Positions 26,852-35,189 of a DNA stretch of 64,000 nucleotides are shown here, one piece after another (within the stretch, counting starts at the first letter, position 1; the number at the start of each line of letters is the position of its first letter). Origin of the DNA: Spirosoma aureum (lineage in GTDB: Bacteria > Bacteroidota > Bacteroidia > Cytophagales > Spirosomataceae). The position numbers were made by a program, and so were the translations under genes. The stretch spans positions 1 through 64,000 of the forward strand of contig NZ_CP050063.1 of assembly GCF_011604685.1 (NCBI RefSeq), given 5' to 3'. The notes below the pieces were generated by a model. The model had not been told where the DNA came from. It did not search any database and saw only the letters and a list, made by a program, of their open reading frames with translations.

Positions 26852-28567
26852 CTATCGCACCTTTACGATGACTTCTTTGCTTTCGTTGTGCAGCCGGTCA
26901 ACTGCCGTAACAGCGTATACATATTTCTTCTTTGGATCGGTCGTTTTATCGACGAAGCGGGTAGTCGATTCACCCACACATTGTGCCACAATGCACCGGG
27001 GATCATCCAGACGTAAGCGGGCCCGAATACCTTCGAAGCGATAGACAATGTAATAGCTTGCCCCGTCGCCATCTTCCGCTTCGGCGGGTTGTTGCCAGAA
27101 CAACTCAATGCCTTCTGCCGTATCAGCCGCTTTCAAATCGCGGGGCGACAACGGCGGAATACTATCCAGCCATGTCATTGGTGGAATTAAAGCCGGATAG
27201 CGGTAAAAGTTCGCCTGGAGTGAATCGCGGATTGCCAGCGGATTCGTTTTCAGGGATTTGGCGCTAAAAAATATGCTTCCCTGTACTGCCCGTTGCTGTC
27301 GGTTATACCGCATCTGATCGGGAAATTCAGTGGCTCGTCCCCAACCCGGATCACGCTCCGAACCACGCCCAACCCGATAGGCTCCGTGTCCGATGTAGAG
27401 ATGACACTTCCCGCAGTTTCGGGTCCACCATTCGACCAGTGTTTTATAAGGCACCCGGCTAAATTCAGTGCTGAAGTAGACCTGAGGAACGATATAATCG
27501 ATCAGGCCATCACGAACCCATTTTCGGGTATCCGCATAGAGATCGTAGTAGGACTGCCCGCCGGTTGTGGCCGACCCTTCGGAATCGTTGCTCTTATTTT
27601 TCCAGATACCAAATGGGCTAATACCAAACTTAACCCACGGCTTATTGCTCCGAATCGAGTCGCGCAGCTCAGCAATTAGTTTATTGATGTTGTCGCGTCG
27701 CCAGTCTTCCTTTTTCATGCCATTGAAATTGGCCTGATAGATATTGTCGTCACGCAATGCCTGCCCGGTAACACCAAATGGATAGAAATAGTCATCGAAA
27801 TGAATACCATCGACATCATATTCGCGCACCACATTCGCGACTATTCCCGCGATATACGAGCGTACAGCAGGCATACCCAGGTTGAATAGTTTACGCCCAC
27901 CATAGGTAAAGACCCATTCTGGCTTGCGATAAATAATATTCGTTGGGGCAACGCTGGACACTTTACTAAATGTAGCCCGATCGAGGTTAAACCAGGCATG
28001 AAATTCCATACCACGCTGGTGTGCCTGCTCGATCATAAATTCAAGCGGATCATAGAACGGCGCAGGTGCTAATCCCTGTTGGCCGGTTAGCCATTCAGAC
28101 CAGGGTTCAGAACTTTTGGCATAAAACGCATCAGCGGCTGATCGAACCTGAACGACCACTGCATTGATTCCCATCTGCTGTTGCTGATCGAACATCTCTA
28201 CAATTTCCCGCTGCTGGTCTGCAACGGGTAGTCCTTTTTTGCTTGGCCAGTCAATATTATCGACCGTTGCGATCCAGACCGCCCGAAATTCACGCTTTGG
28301 CGGAACGGGGCCGTTTTCGACGGGCATTTGATCAGCTACGCTTTCAGCTTCAATCGTATCAGGCTTATTAGCAGGCACTATAGCTGTTACAGGGGTAGGT
28401 TTAGCTGGCTCGGGCTTCGCAGCATTGGGTTTCGGTGGGGCGGGTTTACTAATGGGGGGCCGTCTGGCAGCGACGGGTGGCCTTTTCGTAACCACAGGCT
28501 CTGGACGGCGACAACCATTCCAAAGTAAGATAATCAAAAGAAGAGGAAGAAAAGCAATTGAGCGCAT
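26852..28567 (-). CDS. YngK/GHL10-type glycoside hydrolase-like lipoprotein
   Basis: Family DUF187 (PF02638, GHL10), TIM-barrel proteins related to glycoside hydrolases and found near cell-wall or polysaccharide functions. I start at 28567 (MRSIAFLPLLLIILLWNGC, a lipoprotein signal) instead of the in-frame ATG 34 codons upstream, which has no export signal in front and overlaps the DUF2256 gene. A Pro/Lys-rich linker leads into REFRAVWIATVDNIDWPSKKG, GINAVVVQVRSAADAFY, FHAWFNLDRA and GIHFDDYFYPFG, with acidic catalytic candidates in HFDDYF. A C-terminal fibronectin-like segment (YYIVYRFEG) ends the protein. Substrate unknown. Confidence 0.88.
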   Translation of the reverse strand: MRSIAFLPLLLIILLWNGCRRPEPVVTKRPPVAARRPPISKPAPPKPNAAKPEPAKPTPVTAIVPANKPDTIEAESVADQMPVENGPVPPKREFRAVWIATVDNIDWPSKKGLPVADQQREIVEMFDQQQQMGINAVVVQVRSAADAFYAKSSEPWSEWLTGQQGLAPAPFYDPLEFMIEQAHQRGMEFHAWFNLDRATFSKVSSVAPTNIIYRKPEWVFTYGGRKLFNLGMPAVRSYIAGIVANVVREYDVDGIHFDDYFYPFGVTGQALRDDNIYQANFNGMKKEDWRRDNINKLIAELRDSIRSNKPWVKFGISPFGIWKNKSNDSEGSATTGGQSYYDLYADTRKWVRDGLIDYIVPQVYFSTEFSRVPYKTLVEWWTRNCGKCHLYIGHGAYRVGRGSERDPGWGRATEFPDQMRYNRQQRAVQGSIFFSAKSLKTNPLAIRDSLQANFYRYPALIPPMTWLDSIPPLSPRDLKAADTAEGIELFWQQPAEAEDGDGASYYIVYRFEGIRARLRLDDPRCIVAQCVGESTTRFVDKTTDPKKKYVYAVTAVDRLHNESKEVIVKVR

Positions 28568-28619
28568 CTGACAGAGCAGGTTAATCGCCAAAAATAACGA
28601 TCGGAAAGCATACCTACGT

Positions 28620-28781
28620 TTATCGATAAGGCAATTTTTGTTCTTTACCGGCTGCCCGGCAGGAATCACTGCAATAAATAACGTTATCCCAATCGCGTTC
28701 CCACTTTTTCCTCCAGGTAAACGGTCGATTGCAGATCGGGCAGGTTTTGACTGGCAGATCTGATTTCCTGCGCATTTTCAT
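28620..28781 (-). CDS. DUF2256 small zinc-ribbon protein
   Basis: A 53-residue protein: [19 protein letters not shown], then VIYCSDSCR, with two CxxC-like pairs suggesting a zinc ribbon. It matches DUF2256 (PF10013), small proteins that are typically encoded next to cryptochrome/photolyase genes. Its stop is 53 nt upstream of the YngK-type gene. It is divergent from the DUF2805 gene, with 40 nt between the start codons. No photolyase is present within the window. An upstream ATG two codons before another (MKM...) is the chosen start. Confidence 0.85.
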   Translation of the reverse strand: MKMRRKSDLPVKTCPICNRPFTWRKKWERDWDNVIYCSDSCRAAGKEQKLPYR

Positions 28782-28821
28782 TTACACAAAACACTTCGTC
28801 TGATCAGTCTGTTTGGCCAGT

Positions 28822-29115
28822 ATGAATCGATCCAAAAAAATTCAGTCGTTGAGCGAAGCCGATATCGATCGTATTATTGAAATGGCGTGGGAAGATCGCA
28901 CGCCATTCGACGCGATCGAAGCTCAGTTTGGCATTTCGGAGCAGGATGTCATTTTAGTCATGCGACGGGAATTAAAACGGTCATCCTGGCGTCGGTGGCG
29001 GGCCCGAGTACAACGTCGTTCGACAAAACATGCAGCATTCTCGGCTGTTAATGATGCCCGGTTTAAAGCCAATAGACAAAGACTGGTAACATTCAATAAT
29101 ATAACCGGACGATAA
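28822..29115 (+). CDS. TIGR03643/DUF2805 family protein
   Basis: A 97-residue basic protein that opens MNRSKKIQSLSEADIDRIIEMAWEDRTPF and contains FGISEQDVILVMRRELKRSSWRRWR. This matches the TIGR03643 (DUF2805) family, which has a helix-turn-helix-like N-terminus and is regularly found beside photolyase/cryptochrome and DUF2256 genes. ATG 28822 is chosen; a TTG three codons earlier is possible. Its product is presumed nucleic-acid-associated, but no function is established to my knowledge. Divergent from DUF2256. Confidence 0.85.
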   Translation: MNRSKKIQSLSEADIDRIIEMAWEDRTPFDAIEAQFGISEQDVILVMRRELKRSSWRRWRARVQRRSTKHAAFSAVNDARFKANRQRLVTFNNITGR

Positions 29116-29133
29116 GTGTCACATTTGGTATCT

Positions 29134-29164
29134 TATAGATTTCCCTTAGTTTTGTGCCGCTTAA
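29134..29164 (+). promoter_or_regulatory. Promoter P1 upstream of the Lrp-family gene
   Basis: TTTG (29134-29137), 19 nt, TAGTTTTG (29157-29164): an exact match to the Bacteroidota consensus. It would begin transcription near 29171, giving a 120-nt leader for the gene at 29291. Confidence 0.6.
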
Positions 29165-29242
29165 ATAAGATATAAGAAAAAATTCTTCTGATTTTTGCAA
29201 AATATCAACATCTTTTTAGATTATTTTCAGCCAAAAAGGTAC

Positions 29243-29250
29243 TATTTTTG
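29243..29250 (+). promoter_or_regulatory. Second -7 box (P2) close to the Lrp-family gene
   Basis: TATTTTTG matches TAnnTTTG and would start transcription near 29257, about 34 nt before the ATG at 29291. The -33 region is only T-rich. Two promoters in tandem would suit an autoregulated Lrp-type gene. Confidence 0.45.
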
Positions 29251-29290
29251 CGACATCCCGAAACGAAGTTTCCAACAGACCGCTTTGAGT

Positions 29291-29758
29291 ATGAGCCATA
29301 AATTAGATCAGATAGATCGCAACGTATTAGAAATTCTGCAAGCCAACGCTAAAATCACCAACGCCCAGCTTTCTAAAGAAATAGGTCTTTCTCCTGCTCC
29401 CACCTTGGAGCGCGTTAAAAAACTCGAAACATCGGGTATTATTCAGAGCTACCACGCTCAACTGAACCGCGAAAAGGTAGGTTTAGGTGTTACGACATTT
29501 GTGATGGTGACCCTTGTGGGCCACAAGAAAGAAACCACGATGTCATTCGTTAACAGAGCGAATGAAATCCCCGAGATTATCGAATGCCACCACATCACTG
29601 GCTCTGGCGACTTCCTGCTGAAAGTTATTGCAAAGGATATTGCTTCTTACCAGGCTCTGATGCTGGACGTTATCAACGAGATTGATGAAGTTGCCAGCAC
29701 GCAGACAATGGTTATCATGTCTACATTTAAGGAGAGCAAAGTATTGCCAATCCCTTGA
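29291..29758 (+). CDS. Lrp/AsnC family transcriptional regulator
   Basis: A 155-residue feast/famine regulator. The N-terminal winged helix-turn-helix is MSHKLDQIDRNVLEILQANAKITNAQLSKEIGLSPAPTLERVKKLETSGII. The C-terminal RAM (AsnC ligand) domain has VTLVGHKKETTMSF, ECHHITGSGDFLLKV and STQTMVIMSTFKESKVLPI. The start at 29291 is chosen because the family begins directly with the LDxIDRxIL helix; the 32 residues upstream in the same frame are not family-like and contain promoter elements. Members of this family in Bacteroidota respond to amino acids; the effector is unknown. A long hairpin follows the stop. Confidence 0.93.
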   Translation: MSHKLDQIDRNVLEILQANAKITNAQLSKEIGLSPAPTLERVKKLETSGIIQSYHAQLNREKVGLGVTTFVMVTLVGHKKETTMSFVNRANEIPEIIECHHITGSGDFLLKVIAKDIASYQALMLDVINEIDEVASTQTMVIMSTFKESKVLPIP

Positions 29759-29762
29759 TTTT

Positions 29763-29842
29763 TTGATTAGTACATAGCAAAGAGCCACCCGCTTTTATCC
29801 GATTTCGGACTGGCGGGTGGCTCTTTGCTATGTACTAATCAA
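29763..29842. terminator. Bidirectional terminator-like 30-bp hairpin
   Basis: Arms 29763-29792 and 29813-29842 are perfect reverse complements (30 bp) with a 20-nt loop. They lie between the convergent stops of the Lrp-family gene (29758) and the TPR gene (29847). No canonical T-run follows on either strand. Confidence 0.7.
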
Positions 29843-29846
29843 TATA

Positions 29847-31064
29847 TTATTCCCTACGCTTTCTTCGCTCGTCCCGGCGCGATTTCTTCAACTCGTCCAG
29901 TGCTTTTTTAGCCTCTTTATGCTGACTTGACTTCCGTTCCGATTTGTCGATCACCTCTTTGAAGTAAGCCTGCGCCTGATCATAGTTCTTTTCTTCATTC
30001 GCAATTTTCCCCAAAGCCAGCACAGACGACCAGTAATAACCCGCATTCAGCGCATTGGTCTGTTTAGCAAAGTCAATAGACTGCTGATAGTATTTTTTTG
30101 CCTCGGGCAGATTTTTGTAAAACAGTTGGTTGATGTAGGCGAGAACATAGGCCGCCGTGCGACCGCTAACGCCTTCATAACCTGACTGAGTCCGTTCCAC
30201 TTTCGCCAGAATGTCCTTTGATATTCGTTCCGCTTCGTTCAAACGGCCCGTCACAAAGGCAGATCGGGCATAATAGCGCTCAAAAAATGGATTGTCGGGA
30301 TACTGCTCTGCCATGTACTTCGACATCTCGTACGCTTTGTCGTACTGGTTCTCCATACTATAGATCTGAATCAGAAAGTATCGAGCCTCCACACGCGTAT
30401 AAAACGCGGTATTCGCCGTCTTTTCCAACTCTTTGATGCCGGTGACTTTGTTTCCCTTAGGGAAAAACATCAGAATCGGCTTGAGCAGAGGGTAATTTTC
30501 GGGTATCCATTGGGCGTAATAATCGTACATTCCATCGCCGAATTGCAATTCGGGACTGAAGTCGGCATTCCCCTTGCACTTCTCAAAATACTTTAGCGCA
30601 TTTTTACCCGCAAACGTTGCCTTTGTCCACTTTTTACGCTCCGAATAAAGCCGCCCTTTGAACGCATAGGCAGCCGCCAGAAAAAATGACGGTTCCAGTT
30701 TGTTATCACTTTCGTCGTAAAGTTTTTCAGCCAGCGTGATCGTCGTGTCCATCAGAGCCAGACAGCGGTCATCGTAATCTGTCACATCCGTGTTTGGTAC
30801 GATTTTCCACCATTCGGCTAAGCCCATCAGAAAATAAGGCATTGGGTGCTTCGGGTAACGCAGTCGCAGCCACCGAAACTCTTTGTCAGCCTCATAAAAC
30901 TTGTAATTATACATCAGGTTAATAGCCTCCGCCGATTCGATCTGAACGCCAGGGTGCTTCAATAACCCATCATATTTCTTATCAAACGCCGACGGATCGT
31001 ACAACTGGGCCTGCGCTACGGCAGCTAATCCCATGAGCCATACCGTCAACAATGCTTTTTTCAT
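29847..31064 (-). CDS. Tetratricopeptide-repeat secreted protein
   Basis: A 405-residue exported protein; the signal peptide is residues 1-19 (KALLTVWLMGLAAVAQA). The remainder is helical-repeat, consistent with TPR. Examples are FYEADKEFRWLRLRYPKHPMPYFLMG, NQYDKAYEMSKYMAEQYPDNPFFERYYARSAF and KNYDQAQAYFKEVIDKS near the C-terminus. The end is a highly basic tail (KKSRRDERRKRRE). I do not recognise a named family; it likely acts as a periplasmic protein-protein scaffold. A -33/-7-like pair on the minus strand (TTTG at 31136-31139; TACGTTGA at 31108-31115; 20 nt apart) may be the promoter. Confidence 0.75.
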   Translation of the reverse strand: MKKALLTVWLMGLAAVAQAQLYDPSAFDKKYDGLLKHPGVQIESAEAINLMYNYKFYEADKEFRWLRLRYPKHPMPYFLMGLAEWWKIVPNTDVTDYDDRCLALMDTTITLAEKLYDESDNKLEPSFFLAAAYAFKGRLYSERKKWTKATFAGKNALKYFEKCKGNADFSPELQFGDGMYDYYAQWIPENYPLLKPILMFFPKGNKVTGIKELEKTANTAFYTRVEARYFLIQIYSMENQYDKAYEMSKYMAEQYPDNPFFERYYARSAFVTGRLNEAERISKDILAKVERTQSGYEGVSGRTAAYVLAYINQLFYKNLPEAKKYYQQSIDFAKQTNALNAGYYWSSVLALGKIANEEKNYDQAQAYFKEVIDKSERKSSQHKEAKKALDELKKSRRDERRKRRE

Positions 31065-31159
31065 CCGTTAAATCGCTTTATTATGAAACTAGCTTATTCT
31101 TTCTTTATCAACGTAATCTGCTGGCAGTACGTTTGCAAACAGTTATTTTTTAGTGATTT

Positions 31160-31192
31160 TTTGTCTGCTACCTGAGCATAGGCGTATCTTTG
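31160..31192 (+). promoter_or_regulatory. hpt: Promoter of hpt
   Basis: TTTG (31160-31163), 21 nt, TATCTTTG (31185-31192). This matches the Bacteroidota consensus and would start transcription near 31199, about 13 nt before the ATG at 31212. Confidence 0.65.
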
Positions 31193-31211
31193 ACGCCACG
31201 CAGACGCTGAC

Positions 31212-31739
31212 ATGATAACAATTAAAGACAAAACCTTCGTCCCGTTTATTAGTGCTGAGGCTATTCAAACGCGCATTCAGGAACTGGCCGAACAGATTAA
31301 TCAGGAGTATGCCGATAAACAACCTCTGATCGTAGTCGTCCTGAATGGAGCCTTTCTGTTCGCAGCCGACCTGTCCAAACACCTGACAATTCCCTGCGAA
31401 ATCACATTTATCCGGGTTGCTTCTTATACGGCTACTGAATCCAGCGGTCAGCTCAAGCAGATTCTGGGTTTAAACGAATCCATTGAAGGCCGCGATCTGA
31501 TCGTTGTCGAGGATATTGTTGATACCGGCCTTACCCTTTATGAAGTTTGCGACCAACTCCAGGCCAAAGGACCATCATCACTGACAATTGCTACTTTGCT
31601 GTTTAAACCGGCAGCGCTGAAAAAGCAGCTTGACCTGCACTATGTGGGTTTCGAGATCGAAAATCGCTTTGTACTGGGTTATGGCCTGGATTATGATGGG
31701 CTGGGACGTAATACGCCCGATATTCTGGTATTGCAGTAA
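31212..31739 (+). CDS. hpt: Hypoxanthine phosphoribosyltransferase
   Basis: Purine-salvage enzyme converting hypoxanthine or guanine plus PRPP to IMP or GMP. The 175 residues carry VVVLNGAFLFAADL (PPi loop region). The PRPP-binding motif is DLIVVEDIVDTGLTL (with the acidic pair ED and the TGLT loop). GFEIENRFVLGYGLDYDG also matches the family's C-terminal base-binding segment. A short leader from a strong promoter precedes it. Divergent from the TPR gene and convergent with nuoD. Confidence 0.95.
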   Translation: MITIKDKTFVPFISAEAIQTRIQELAEQINQEYADKQPLIVVVLNGAFLFAADLSKHLTIPCEITFIRVASYTATESSGQLKQILGLNESIEGRDLIVVEDIVDTGLTLYEVCDQLQAKGPSSLTIATLLFKPAALKKQLDLHYVGFEIENRFVLGYGLDYDGLGRNTPDILVLQ

Positions 31740-31757
31740 GTAGATCGAGTCCTCTCA

Positions 31758-32978
31758 TCATCGATCTACTTCACCCATAACTACATCGATTGATCCGATA
31801 ACGGCAACCAGATCGGCCAGCATAGCCCCTTTCGTAATTTCGCTGATGACCGACAGGTTATGAAATGAACAGGATCGGGCTTTGCAGCGCACCGGCACAT
31901 CAGAGCGGCCATCGGTTCGGAAGAAGAAGCCTAACTCACCTTTGGCACTCTCGGCGCGGGCATAAAAATCCATCGCCTTCGGACGAATTTTCTTAGGCAC
32001 CACCGCCTGTGGGTCATAGTCGCGGGTACGGCGATAATCAGTCGTGAGCTTATCAAGACATTGCTCCACAATCCGTATCGACTGGTGGCACTCCTGCACC
32101 CGCACGTTGTTACGATCCCAGCAATCGCCTACAGTTCCCATTATTCCCTCACCAATCGGAATGTCGAAGTCAAGTTCGGGATAAACGGAGTAAGCATCGA
32201 CCCGGCGAAGGTCGTAGCGAAGCCCTGATCCACGCAGCATTGGCCCTGTGCAGCCATAATTGATCGCTACCGGCAACGGCAATACGCCAACATTGGCCGT
32301 GCGCTTCACGAAAATTTCATTTTCGATAACCAGTTCCTGCAACTCGACCAGTTTTGGTTTTAGGTACTGCACAAATTCGCGACATCGTTCTTCGAAACCG
32401 ACGGGCAGATCATAGAACAGTCCACCAACCCAGATGTAGTTGTAAAGCATTCGGGCACCACTGACCCATTCGAGGAGCCGTTGTATGTGCTCACGGTCGC
32501 GCATGAGCCACAGGAAAGGAGTATAAGCCCCAATATCCAGTGCGTACGTACCGATCCCGACAAAGTGGGCCGCAATCCGGTTTAATTCAGCTACTAATAC
32601 CCGGATGTATTCGGTTCGCTTCGGAATATCATGCTGGATTCCCAGCATTCGCTCAACACCCATGACAAATGCGTGTTCAGCGTTCATGGCAGCCAGATAA
32701 TCGAGCCGGTCTACGAACGGAATGGTCTGATTGAACGGTAATTTCTGAGCATGTTTTTCAAAACAACGGTGCAGGTAGCCGAGATGCGGTACTACATCCA
32801 CAATGATTTCACCATCGGTAACGACTTCAAGCCGCAGCACACCGTGCGTTGATGGGTGCTGGGGCCCCATATTCAGAATCATCTCACCTTCATTGAGCAT
32901 TTCAGGCCGATAAACGTTGGGTTCTGAGGCCCGAAAATGACCGGGAGAATACTCATATTGAAATGTTTGCGTGGCCAT
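31758..32978 (-). CDS. nuoD: NADH-quinone oxidoreductase subunit D
   Basis: NuoD, the 49-kDa subunit at the quinone-binding interface of complex I. The 406 residues include GPQHPSTHGVLRLEV at the N-terminus, HLGYLHRCFEK (with the His-Arg segment lining the quinone site), DRLDYLAAMNAEHAF, GDCWDRNNVRVQE and a C-terminal IGSIDVVMGEVDR. All family landmarks are present and length is normal. It stands alone: hpt and a ribosomal-protein operon flank it, and no other nuo gene is in the window, in contrast to the usual nuoA-N cluster. A near-consensus promoter lies at 33068-33098. Confidence 0.96.
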   Translation of the reverse strand: MATQTFQYEYSPGHFRASEPNVYRPEMLNEGEMILNMGPQHPSTHGVLRLEVVTDGEIIVDVVPHLGYLHRCFEKHAQKLPFNQTIPFVDRLDYLAAMNAEHAFVMGVERMLGIQHDIPKRTEYIRVLVAELNRIAAHFVGIGTYALDIGAYTPFLWLMRDREHIQRLLEWVSGARMLYNYIWVGGLFYDLPVGFEERCREFVQYLKPKLVELQELVIENEIFVKRTANVGVLPLPVAINYGCTGPMLRGSGLRYDLRRVDAYSVYPELDFDIPIGEGIMGTVGDCWDRNNVRVQECHQSIRIVEQCLDKLTTDYRRTRDYDPQAVVPKKIRPKAMDFYARAESAKGELGFFFRTDGRSDVPVRCKARSCSFHNLSVISEITKGAMLADLVAVIGSIDVVMGEVDR

Positions 32979-33067
32979 AATCTATAGCAAACAGCCGACC
33001 GGGTGATCGTAGTCTGTTTATATTCTTGTTGAGAAACGATCGTAGGTTACCCGCAGCTATTTAGTAG

Positions 33068-33098
33068 CAAAGGTCGTCAGATGGGCTTAAAAGCCAAA
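33068..33098 (-). promoter_or_regulatory. nuoD: Promoter of nuoD
   Basis: On the minus strand TTTG (33095-33098), 19 nt, GACCTTTG (33068-33075). One mismatch to TAnnTTTG (G for T in the first position). The leader would be about 80 nt. Confidence 0.5.
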
Positions 33099-33154
33099 AG
33101 ATTATTGATTTGGGGCTAACCTACTACAAATCATCACTTTTTATCGACGAAGTA

Positions 33155-33185
33155 TTTGCCAGACAAAACTAATTTCGTACCTTTG
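33155..33185 (+). promoter_or_regulatory. Promoter of the rpmG-ftsY operon
   Basis: TTTG (33155-33158), 19 nt, TACCTTTG (33178-33185): a perfect match to the Bacteroidota consensus. It begins transcription near 33192, so rpmG starts at 33216 rather than at an in-frame upstream codon. Confidence 0.75.
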
Positions 33186-33215
33186 CGCTCCTTATCGAGA
33201 AAACGAACTTTAGAA

Positions 33216-33401
33216 ATGGCAAAGAAAGGCGCCAATAGAATCCAGGTTATTCTGGAATGCACCGAGCAGAAAGACAGCGGTGTTCCCGGTATGTCCCGGT
33301 ACATCACCACGAAAAACCGGAAAAATACGCCGGCGCGTATCGAGCGGAAAAAATACAATCCGTTCCTCAAGAAAGTAACGCTGCATAAAGAAATTAAATA
33401 G
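33216..33401 (+). CDS. rpmG: 50S ribosomal protein L33
   Basis: A 61-residue L33 (bL33): [19 protein letters not shown], then [22 protein letters not shown]. The zinc-ribbon cysteines are reduced to one (ILECTE), as in the Cys-lacking or C-minus type. It is the first gene of a plus-strand operon that continues with DUF4295 and ftsY. In many Bacteroidota rpmB precedes rpmG here; it is not in this window. Confidence 0.93.
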   Translation: MAKKGANRIQVILECTEQKDSGVPGMSRYITTKNRKNTPARIERKKYNPFLKKVTLHKEIK

Positions 33402-33495
33402 TTTCTGGGCTTATAGTTTTCGGCTTATGATGTATTTTGCTACGCCGATCTATTATCGCATCTGAAAACTGTAAAACCGCAAAGCATAAACTGTC

Positions 33496-33651
33496 ATGGC
33501 AAAAAAGGTAGTTGCAACCCTGAAAACGAAGGATAACGGTAAAGCATTCGCTAAGATTATCAAAGCCGTTAAATCGCCAAAAACTGGCGCGTATACCTTC
33601 AAAGAAGAAATGGTTCCGGTTGACGAAGTACAGTCTGCGCTGAAAAGCTAG
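33496..33651 (+). CDS. DUF4295 small basic protein
   Basis: A 51-residue basic protein, MAKKVVATLKTKDNGKAF to VPVDEVQSALKS, matching DUF4295. That family is conserved in Bacteroidota exactly between rpmG and ftsY. The composition (many Lys) and genomic position suggest association with the ribosome; this is inference, since no function is established to my knowledge. Shorter than the usual gene-calling threshold but clearly real by its family match. A terminator follows its stop by 41 nt. Confidence 0.9.
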   Translation: MAKKVVATLKTKDNGKAFAKIIKAVKSPKTGAYTFKEEMVPVDEVQSALKS

Positions 33652-33691
33652 GACCTGTTGGAATCAATTTCCTACATCAATACACCGAAAC

Positions 33692-33726
33692 GTCCCACAG
33701 CCTGATTGGCCTAGTGGGACTTTTTG
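33692..33726 (+). terminator. Intrinsic terminator after DUF4295
   Basis: Stem GTCCCAC (33692-33698) with GTGGGAC (33714-33720), followed by TTTTTGT. It lies 41 nt past the DUF4295 stop and 112 nt upstream of the ftsY ATG. The ftsY gene must therefore depend on read-through or a nearby promoter. Confidence 0.75.
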
Positions 33727-33837
33727 TGTTAAAAAACAGTTAGCCAGTTATTGGGCCGAAGAAAAGGGTTATTGATGAATCATATAACCTTACCTATCGA
33801 CCCTCTTACTCATTGTGACCATTTCACTGATTATAAC

Positions 33838-34794
33838 ATGGCTTTATTCGGCTTATTCTCAAAAGAAAAGAAAGAAACGCTCGACAAAGGCTTGGAGAGA
33901 ACAAAAGATAGCTTTTTCTCTAAGCTTGGGCGGGCCGTCGTCGGCAAATCGACCATTGATGAAGAAGTACTGGATGAACTCGAAAATGTCCTGATCTCAT
34001 CAGATGTTGGCGTTGAAACAACCGTTAAAATTATCCGCCGGATTGAAGAACGGGTCGCCCGCGACAAATACATGGGTACGGACGAATTAGACCGTATACT
34101 CCGCGAAGAAATTGCAGGATTACTCTCTAGCAATAATACCGAAGATGTCAGCGATGACTTTGCCCTGCCGGCGGGCAAAAAACCGTATGTCATTATGGTT
34201 GTCGGCGTTAATGGCGCTGGCAAAACGACGACCATTGGCAAGCTAGCGGCCCAGTTTCACAAACGGGGCAAGAAAGTCGTTCTGGGCGCTGGTGATACGT
34301 TCCGGGCTGCGGCTGTTGACCAGCTTAAGCTCTGGGGTGATCGGGTGGGCGTGCCAGTCATTTCGCACGGTATGAACACCGACCCCTCGGCAGTGGCGTT
34401 CGATGCGGTCAAAACGGCAACGGATATGCAGGCCGATGTTGTTATCATTGATACTGCCGGACGCCTGCATACAAAGATCAATCTGATGAACGAGTTGACC
34501 AAAATCAAGCGGGTTATGCAAAAGTTTACTCCCGATGCGCCCCACGAGGTCCTGCTGGTGCTGGATGGTTCGACCGGTCAAAATGCATTTATTCAGGCAA
34601 CCGAATTCACGAAAGCAACGGAAGTTTCGGCGCTGGCCATTACAAAACTAGACGGAACGGCCAAAGGTGGCGTCGTGATCGGCATTTCGGATCAATTCAA
34701 GATTCCGGTCAAGTACATCGGTGTTGGCGAGAAAATCGATGATTTGCAGACCTTCAACAAGATGGAGTTCGTGGATTCGTTTTTCAAGAAATGA
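33838..34794 (+). CDS. ftsY: Signal recognition particle receptor FtsY
   Basis: SRP receptor GTPase that docks ribosome-SRP complexes at the membrane. I start at 33838 (MALFGLFSKEKKETLDKGLERT); the earlier in-frame TTG at 33751 has no family support. The 318 residues include a short N domain (SSDVGVETTVKIIRRIEERVAR) and the G domain. The P-loop is GVNGAGKTTTIGKLA, followed by AGDTFRAAAVDQL, IDTAGRLHTKINLM (DTAGR) and TKLDGTAKGGVVIG. The C-terminus is IGVGEKIDDLQTFNKMEFVDSFF. The acidic A domain of some FtsY proteins is absent. Its TGA overlaps the next ATG (ATGA at 34791). Confidence 0.96.
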   Translation: MALFGLFSKEKKETLDKGLERTKDSFFSKLGRAVVGKSTIDEEVLDELENVLISSDVGVETTVKIIRRIEERVARDKYMGTDELDRILREEIAGLLSSNNTEDVSDDFALPAGKKPYVIMVVGVNGAGKTTTIGKLAAQFHKRGKKVVLGAGDTFRAAAVDQLKLWGDRVGVPVISHGMNTDPSAVAFDAVKTATDMQADVVIIDTAGRLHTKINLMNELTKIKRVMQKFTPDAPHEVLLVLDGSTGQNAFIQATEFTKATEVSALAITKLDGTAKGGVVIGISDQFKIPVKYIGVGEKIDDLQTFNKMEFVDSFFKK

Positions 34795-35189
34795 GGAACA
34801 TCATGGCAGTTGTAAAAGATTTGGAATTGGTCAACGAGGACGTGATCGTCATGATGAGACGACACTATGGAGATCGGCTACTTAAAATTATCCTGTTCGG
34901 CTCTTATGCTCGTGGCGACTTTCATGACGATTCAGACGTCGATTATCTAGTCGTGTTAGATGAAGAAAATGTATCGCCATTTACCGAAGTATCCGCCACA
35001 ATTACAGCTCGAAATGCCTATTATCTTGACACATTCATTCCTATCTCAGTTATTGTCGTTTCGTATAGCCACTATTCTACCTCAAATCGTATCTTTTACC
35101 GTGAGGTAAGAAAAGATGGGAAATGCATCTATGAGCGAGGATTTAAGCCATTGCATCAGGAAAGCAGAGGGGTATTTAGCGAATGCTAA
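34791..35189 (+). CDS. MNT-type nucleotidyltransferase (candidate antitoxin)
   Basis: A small nucleotidyltransferase of the MNT/MntA type, 132 residues. It shows GSYARGDFHDDSDVDYLVV, which matches the GSX10DXD motif exactly (G37, S38, D49, D51). The ATG overlaps the ftsY stop by 4 nt; an alternative ATG is at 34803. In HEPN/MNT systems MNT adenylylates the HEPN toxin to silence it. The gene ends inside the next reading frame: 74 nt overlap with the HEPN gene, indicating a tight two-gene unit. Its position inside a housekeeping operon suggests insertion. Confidence 0.85.
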   Translation: MRNIMAVVKDLELVNEDVIVMMRRHYGDRLLKIILFGSYARGDFHDDSDVDYLVVLDEENVSPFTEVSATITARNAYYLDTFIPISVIVVSYSHYSTSNRIFYREVRKDGKCIYERGFKPLHQESRGVFSEC

